Positions 6,067-9,933 of a stretch of DNA of 9,933 nt are shown one piece after another. The translations under genes were made by a program, and so were the position numbers. Each line of letters starts with the position of its first letter. Within the stretch, counting starts at the first letter, position 1. The notes beneath the pieces are model-generated. The model saw nothing but the letters and a program-made list of their open reading frames with translations, was not told the origin of the DNA and made no database searches. Source of the DNA: Fimbriimonadales bacterium (GTDB lineage: Bacteria; Armatimonadota; Fimbriimonadia; Fimbriimonadales; GBS-DC); the NCBI GenBank assembly GCA_025060055.1, contig JANXCK010000191.1:1-9933 (forward strand), in the 5' to 3' direction.

Positions 6067-8196
6067 TCATTCCTCTTCCTCCTTTGGCTCAGGCGTCTCC
6101 TCCTCAGAGTGTTGATGGGCGGCGTCCGCGAAGGCGATGGGATATTCAATCGCTATCAGCACTGCCCGCTCTTTGCCAGCTTGGGGACTGGCTGCGGGGG
6201 GAGTGGGTAGGTACAGCATCCATGTGCCGTCCACACGCGCGAGCTGAAGCTGGCTTACCCACGCAACTTCAGGCTCTGGGCTGAACAGCCAATGCGCTGC
6301 CTGCCGTTCCTCGAGAGCCGCTTGCAGCAGCGCGGCACGGCAGACGCGCAACACTTGAGCGAGCTGCAGCTGTGCATTCGGGGGCAGACTCGACAGGGCA
6401 ATCGGTGTCGGCGTATCGATCTGTTTCCAAAGCGACTCACGCACGGCAGGCGGCAGGCTCTCCAGAATCGCCATCACAAGCCACGCCGCGCCCAACTCAT
6501 TGCCTGATAAGTAGACGGGGGTTGGCTTGTCCGCAAGACTGGTTGCGTAGAAGTCGCCTGAGGCGAGCAGCCAACGCGCCTGCTCTGGGGTCGTTTCACG
6601 GTAGAAGCGTTGCCACGCTGCGTAATCGCCCTCCGACTGCATCAGGTGTCGTATGGCAGCGAAGGGGTAGTCTGCGACGCGATGGATGAACGCTGTCCAG
6701 CGGCGCAGCACCCAGACAGTGTCGTTGCGCTCCAACAGGCACGGCTCGGATGCGTTCTCCAGCAGCTCAGCGAGGTTCTTGCCCTGCACTGTGTTCAGTG
6801 ATTGCTGGAACACCCCCGCTGCCTCGGCAATAATCTCCTGATTTTGTGCCTTTGCCCACGCATACAGTTTCGGGAATAGTCCCGTGCCTTCTTCAGGCAA
6901 CGGCGCACGCACCACTGCCTCCTGAACCAGCGATTTGTGGCGCTCCAGCGCGGTCTCGTAGGCTTGCAGCAGTTCGCGGTCGATGCGCTCGAAGGTGCGA
7001 CGCACTCGCTTCGCCGAAAAGTTAAGCATAACATAGTCGGGCAACGTAGTGAGTGCCCACTGCTCCTGCTGTGGCGTTGGCTCCAGAAGTTGGATTTCCG
7101 ACGAGTACCCTGCACCGAATTGCCACCACCTGCTTTGCACCAACAAGCGCACGGGCACGGGCGCGGTGGCATCTAACGGGATTTGCTTGCCTTCGGCGTC
7201 GTCCAGTAGCCACGCTGCAAGCTCTGGCGGCAGCATGAGCGCGTACTCGCGCGCCACAACACCCTGTTCCAGCGTCTCCAGCACTGTAGCAGGGGGTCGC
7301 AACAGTTTCTGCAAAGTGTCCGACGCCCACGCACTCAGATACGACTGAAGATGCATCCCCAGCATCATCAGCATACTTGCTTGCAGAAGTGCGGGGTCGA
7401 CATCGCCAGCCAGAAACTCACCGATGGGCTTCCATATCTCACGCTCCTCGCGCGCTGCACGCTCTGCCCACTGCAACTCTTCCGCTGTGAACCCCATACT
7501 TTGCAGCGGCACGGACGCCAGCGCCTGTCGCATCATTGCAAGATAGTCGGCTGCTTCGACATCGCCAGGCTGATCGCTCTGCAAGGTGGTCTCCATCGCC
7601 TTCATGTAGTGTTGCTGGAACCGTCGGTAGGCGCGCCAGTTACGCAAAGCAGTGCCTAAAGGCATGCGCCGTGCCATCTCAATTGCCTGACGGATGCTCT
7701 CCCTCGCTTGGCGCAGCTGCGCTTCCGGAAGGTCTCCCAGATTAGCAGCCTCATCCCAATAGGTGGTCATCTCCTCGAGGACTTGCTCTACGGGAGTGTT
7801 TTTGTCGAGCATCAGTTGCAGGAGGCGGATATCGCGCTGGCGGTGCTTTTCGATATAATCTGCCAGCTTTTCGCGCCAGCGGCGTTCGCGTCGCGTCACT
7901 TCGGGGTTGCGCTCTAAAATCCAACGGTTCTCGGCGTCGCTGGTTTTACGCACGCGCACATCCAGCCCTGTCTCCAGCAGCTCGCGCGTCTGTTGCCATG
8001 AGCGAGGCTGCAGCCGAATCAGGGCAATCTGCTGGCGCAACTCGCGGGCGCACTCGACTCGCCTGCCGTCCACAGACAGGCGTTGCGCGATTTCCTCAAA
8101 CGAGTAGTAGCCCAGCGGAAACTCCACTTGCTGCGCTCGCCCAACGATGAGCATCATGGAAAAGCACAATCCTATCCCAAGCGATAGCAAACGCAT
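6067..8196 (-). CDS. Exported hypothetical protein with an STN-like N-terminal segment
   Basis: A 709-residue protein I do not recognise. It begins MRLLSLGIGLCFSMMLIVGRA-QQ, a typical signal peptide: short positive start, hydrophobic core to about residue 18, probable cleavage after A21. It has no later membrane segment, so it should be periplasmic or secreted. Residues about 28-98 (FEEIAQRL, VECARELRQQIALIRLQ, then RELLETGLDVRVRK and WILER) have the two-strand, helix, strand rhythm of the short secretin/TonB N-terminal (STN) domain; this is a tentative reading. A charged helical stretch follows, and most of the rest looks helical and rich in W, R and E. The tail is strongly acidic (EEETPEPKEEEE). 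The frame stays open up to 8277, but ATG 8196 is chosen because it gives the signal peptide and does not overlap hisD. The Shine-Dalgarno is weak. It is divergent from hisD and upstream of the iron-sulfur carrier; neither suggests a role. Confidence 0.8.
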   Translation of the reverse strand: MRLLSLGIGLCFSMMLIVGRAQQVEFPLGYYSFEEIAQRLSVDGRRVECARELRQQIALIRLQPRSWQQTRELLETGLDVRVRKTSDAENRWILERNPEVTRRERRWREKLADYIEKHRQRDIRLLQLMLDKNTPVEQVLEEMTTYWDEAANLGDLPEAQLRQARESIRQAIEMARRMPLGTALRNWRAYRRFQQHYMKAMETTLQSDQPGDVEAADYLAMMRQALASVPLQSMGFTAEELQWAERAAREEREIWKPIGEFLAGDVDPALLQASMLMMLGMHLQSYLSAWASDTLQKLLRPPATVLETLEQGVVAREYALMLPPELAAWLLDDAEGKQIPLDATAPVPVRLLVQSRWWQFGAGYSSEIQLLEPTPQQEQWALTTLPDYVMLNFSAKRVRRTFERIDRELLQAYETALERHKSLVQEAVVRAPLPEEGTGLFPKLYAWAKAQNQEIIAEAAGVFQQSLNTVQGKNLAELLENASEPCLLERNDTVWVLRRWTAFIHRVADYPFAAIRHLMQSEGDYAAWQRFYRETTPEQARWLLASGDFYATSLADKPTPVYLSGNELGAAWLVMAILESLPPAVRESLWKQIDTPTPIALSSLPPNAQLQLAQVLRVCRAALLQAALEERQAAHWLFSPEPEVAWVSQLQLARVDGTWMLYLPTPPAASPQAGKERAVLIAIEYPIAFADAAHQHSEEETPEPKEEEE

Positions 8197-8239
8197 AGCA
8201 GTCTTTCGTTTCGCGCACGCTGCGCGCCTTCCTGCCACA

Positions 8240-8248
8240 AGGTATACT
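8240..8248 (+). promoter_or_regulatory. Putative -10 promoter AGGTATACT of the his operon
   Basis: TATACT at 8243-8248 matches five of six consensus positions and carries the GGTAT core seen elsewhere in the window. It ends nine bases before the hisD ATG at 8258, so the transcript would have a leader of at most about three bases and no Shine-Dalgarno. No good -35 is visible. Confidence 0.5.
8241..8246 (-). promoter_or_regulatory. Putative opposing -10 (TATACC) for the exported protein gene
   Basis: The core GTATAC at 8242-8247 is self-complementary, so the minus strand reads TATACC over the same bases. Transcription would start near 8234 and give a leader of about 38 bases to the ATG at 8196. 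Support is weak beyond position and symmetry. Confidence 0.3.
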
Positions 8249-8257
8249 CGCTGCTGT

Positions 8258-9547
8258 ATGTTGCCAACGCTGGACACCAGTTCGGAACCGATGGAGCGGA
8301 TTCGAGCGCGATTGTGTCAGGGCGCACCGCAGCCGACTTCGGAGATGGAGACTCAAGTGCGCGCGATTTGCGAGCGCGTGCGGTGCGAGGGCGACCGCGC
8401 CGTGCTGGACTACACGCGCCAGTGGGACTGCCCCACGCTGGAAACGCTGGAAGTTTCGGAAGCGGAGTTCGAGGCAGCCTATGCACAGGTGGAGCGAGCC
8501 ACGCTTGTTGCGATTCAGCACGCGGTCGCTCGCGTGCGCCGTTTCCACGAGCCGATGCGTCTCCACTCGTGGCATATACTGGAGGCAGAAGGCGGCTGGC
8601 TGGGGCAAATCGTGCGCCCGCTGGAGCGGGTCGGCATCTACGCGCCTGGTGGACGCGCGCGCTATCCCAGCACGGTGATTATGAACGCCGTGCCCGCTCG
8701 CGTGGCGGGCGTGCCCGAGGTCATCCTCTGCACGCCCCCCCAACGCGACGGCAGCATCCCGCCCTCCGTGCTGGTGGCAGCACGCGAATCGGGCGTGCAG
8801 CGCGTGTTCAAGGTCGGCGGCGCACAGGCAATCGCAGCGATGGCATATGGCACACAGACTATCCCTGCCGTCGAGAAGGTCGTCGGTCCGGGCAATTGGT
8901 ATGTTGCGCTGGCGAAGCGACTGCTTTGGGGGGTTGTGGGCGTGGATTTGTGGGCGGGTCCGAGCGAGGTGGCTGTCATCGCCGACGAGAGCGCGAACCC
9001 CGCCTATGTCGCTGCCGATTTGCTCACGCAGCTGGAACACGGCGCGGAGTCGGTGGGCTACCTGTTCACGCCCAGCCGTCGCGTGCTGCAGGCGACGCAG
9101 GAGGCGTTAGCCACTCAGCTTCCTCAACGCCAGCGCCGCGCAGTGTTGGAGCAGTCACTTCGCAATAGCGTGGCGGTTCTGACTCGCAGCCTGCCTGAGG
9201 CGTTCGAGCTGGCTAACCTCGCTGCGCCCGAACACCTGACGCTGATGGTACAGCAGCCGATGCACTGGCTGAGCTATGTGCGTCATGCGGGCTGTATTCT
9301 GTTGGGCAGCGACACGCCCCAAGCCGCAGGCGACTACGTGGCAGGACCCAGCCACACGCTCCCCACAGGGCGTGCCGCGCGGTTCGAATCGCCCGTGTCG
9401 GTGGAGACTTTCCTCAAGCGCAGCAGCGTGATTGCACTGAGCCGCGACGCGCTACGCCAGCTCGCCCCCGACATTCTCGCGCTGGCGCAGGAAGAAGGCT
9501 TCGAAGCGCACGCCGCTGCCGTCCACCTTCGACTTCAAGAGGAGTAG
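8258..9547 (+). CDS. hisD: Histidinol dehydrogenase HisD
   Basis: HisD carries out the last two steps of histidine synthesis, oxidising L-histidinol via the aldehyde to L-histidine with two NAD+ and a bound zinc. The 429-residue length matches the family. Zinc ligands and catalytic residues are all present, one residue before their E. coli numbers: Q258 and H261 in LLTQLEHGAES, D359 in GDYVAGPSH, H418 in EGFEAHAAAVHLR, and the catalytic pair E325-H326 in AAPEHL. The family signatures IYAPGGRARYPST, FKVGGAQAIAAMAYGT and VVGPGNWYVALAK are intact. The frame is open from an ATG at 8147, but ATG 8258 gives the normal length and follows a -10 element directly. There is no Shine-Dalgarno, so initiation is probably leaderless. 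hisB follows after three bases, as part of a his operon. Identification is certain; the exact start is likely. Confidence 0.98.
   Translation: MLPTLDTSSEPMERIRARLCQGAPQPTSEMETQVRAICERVRCEGDRAVLDYTRQWDCPTLETLEVSEAEFEAAYAQVERATLVAIQHAVARVRRFHEPMRLHSWHILEAEGGWLGQIVRPLERVGIYAPGGRARYPSTVIMNAVPARVAGVPEVILCTPPQRDGSIPPSVLVAARESGVQRVFKVGGAQAIAAMAYGTQTIPAVEKVVGPGNWYVALAKRLLWGVVGVDLWAGPSEVAVIADESANPAYVAADLLTQLEHGAESVGYLFTPSRRVLQATQEALATQLPQRQRRAVLEQSLRNSVAVLTRSLPEAFELANLAAPEHLTLMVQQPMHWLSYVRHAGCILLGSDTPQAAGDYVAGPSHTLPTGRAARFESPVSVETFLKRSSVIALSRDALRQLAPDILALAQEEGFEAHAAAVHLRLQEE
9539..9544 (+). promoter_or_regulatory. Ribosome binding site GAGGAG of hisB
   Basis: GAGGAG overlaps the last codons of hisD, six bases before the hisB ATG. 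It supports the start and coupled translation within the operon. Confidence 0.8.
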
Positions 9548-9550
9548 ACG

Positions 9551-9933
9551 ATGAGTGCCCCAACTCCCGGTTCTCGGTTTGGGATGTACGAGCGCGAGAC
9601 CAGTGAGACGCGCGTGTATGTCTCCGTCGACTTGGACGGTGCTGGCAACGCGCAAATCAGCACAGGCATCGGTTTTTTTGACCACATGCTCAATCAGGTC
9701 GCGCGGCACGGGCTTCTTGACCTCGTGGTGAGCGCCGCAGGCGACTTGGAAGTGGACGAACACCACACGGTCGAGGATGTCGGCATCTGCTTCGGCAAGG
9801 CGGTGCAGCAGGCATTAGGCGATTTGCGTAGCGTCAATCGTTTCGGGTGGGCAATCGTGCCGATGGACGAGGCGTTGGCGATGGTGGCAGTGGATCTGAG
9901 CGGACGCCCGCTGCTGGAGTTCGAGGCGCGATT
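9551..9933 (+). CDS. hisB: Imidazoleglycerol-phosphate dehydratase HisB (3' end beyond the window)
   Basis: HisB removes water from imidazoleglycerol phosphate to give imidazoleacetol phosphate, the sixth step of histidine synthesis, using two manganese ions. The 127 visible residues are the N-terminal two thirds of the usual roughly 195-residue monofunctional enzyme. Metal-binding motifs are present: FFDHML (42-47), DEHHTVEDVG (69-78) with H71, H72 and E75, and later PMDEAL. No histidinol-phosphatase domain precedes the dehydratase, so it is not the N-terminal type of fusion found in E. coli. The start lies three bases after the hisD stop with a good Shine-Dalgarno. The gene is cut by the right edge. 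Confidence 0.97.
   Translation, partial: MSAPTPGSRFGMYERETSETRVYVSVDLDGAGNAQISTGIGFFDHMLNQVARHGLLDLVVSAAGDLEVDEHHTVEDVGICFGKAVQQALGDLRSVNRFGWAIVPMDEALAMVAVDLSGRPLLEFEAR

Noticed and set aside
8147..8257. Alternative upstream start of hisD
   Set aside because: It would add 37 residues not found in the family, overlap the signal peptide of the divergent gene, and lie upstream of the -10 element.
8197..8277. Upstream start of the exported protein (27 extra residues)
   Set aside because: It would bury the signal peptide behind a basic extension and overlap the hisD start.
8096..9040. 314-codon minus-strand frame opposite hisD
   Set aside because: hisD on the plus strand has all catalytic and zinc residues. 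The antisense product has shadow-type composition and no recognisable motif.
8314..9168. 284-codon plus-strand frame overlapping hisD in another frame
   Set aside because: It is an arginine- and glycine-rich frame shadow of hisD without its own start signals.
9670..9680. Run of seven T in hisB as a slippage or frameshift site
   Set aside because: The frame is continuous through GFFDHML, a conserved HisB motif, so nothing needs a frameshift.

Overview
This is a bacterial chromosomal window. A spot count of one 60-base line gave about 68% G+C in hisD and about 48% in the restriction-modification block. It holds core genes (protein export, iron-sulfur assembly, histidine synthesis) with one probable accessory insertion between them. 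The organism cannot be named from this. A deep-branching, possibly thermophilic, Armatimonadota-like bacterium is only a guess, based on the large insertion in SecA and the style of the secreted hypothetical protein.

Layout. (1) 1-2594, minus strand: secA, intact at its start and cut by the left edge, with 864 residues visible. (2) 2595-2729: divergent intergenic region with promoter-like elements and two inverted repeats. (3) 2730-5500, plus strand: a two-gene restriction-modification operon. The first gene is a probable PD-(D/E)XK-type endonuclease. The second is a 583-residue beta-class DNA methyltransferase, joined to the first by a TAATG overlap. The methyltransferase appears to be a tandem of a degenerate methyltransferase-like half, an active half, and a C-terminal repeat like those that accompany homing endonucleases. 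A possible 26-codon ORF with a good ribosome binding site follows. (4) 5596-5937, minus strand: A-type iron-sulfur carrier (IscA/ErpA/SufA family). (5) 5938-6066: its promoter and two hairpins. (6) 6067-8196, minus strand: a 709-residue exported protein of unknown function. (7) 8197-8257: a compact divergent promoter region. (8) 8258-9933, plus strand: hisD, then hisB cut by the right edge, three bases apart, forming part of a histidine operon.

How the parts work together. hisB and hisD encode late steps of histidine biosynthesis. SecA drives Sec-dependent export, which the signal peptide of the 709-residue protein would use. The endonuclease and methyltransferase form a self-contained defence cassette. 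No controller (C) protein gene is seen, so any balance between the two enzymes may come from how each mRNA start is translated.

The most useful cross-window observation is a shared promoter motif, GGTATNNT, in front of four transcription units. In two of them (endonuclease and hisD) it lies only 7-9 bases before an ATG that lacks a Shine-Dalgarno sequence, so those mRNAs are probably leaderless. In the other two (secA and the iron-sulfur carrier) the motif is farther away and a clear Shine-Dalgarno fills the gap. No tRNA, rRNA, CRISPR array or transposase was seen, and no gene-free stretch exceeds about 140 bases.
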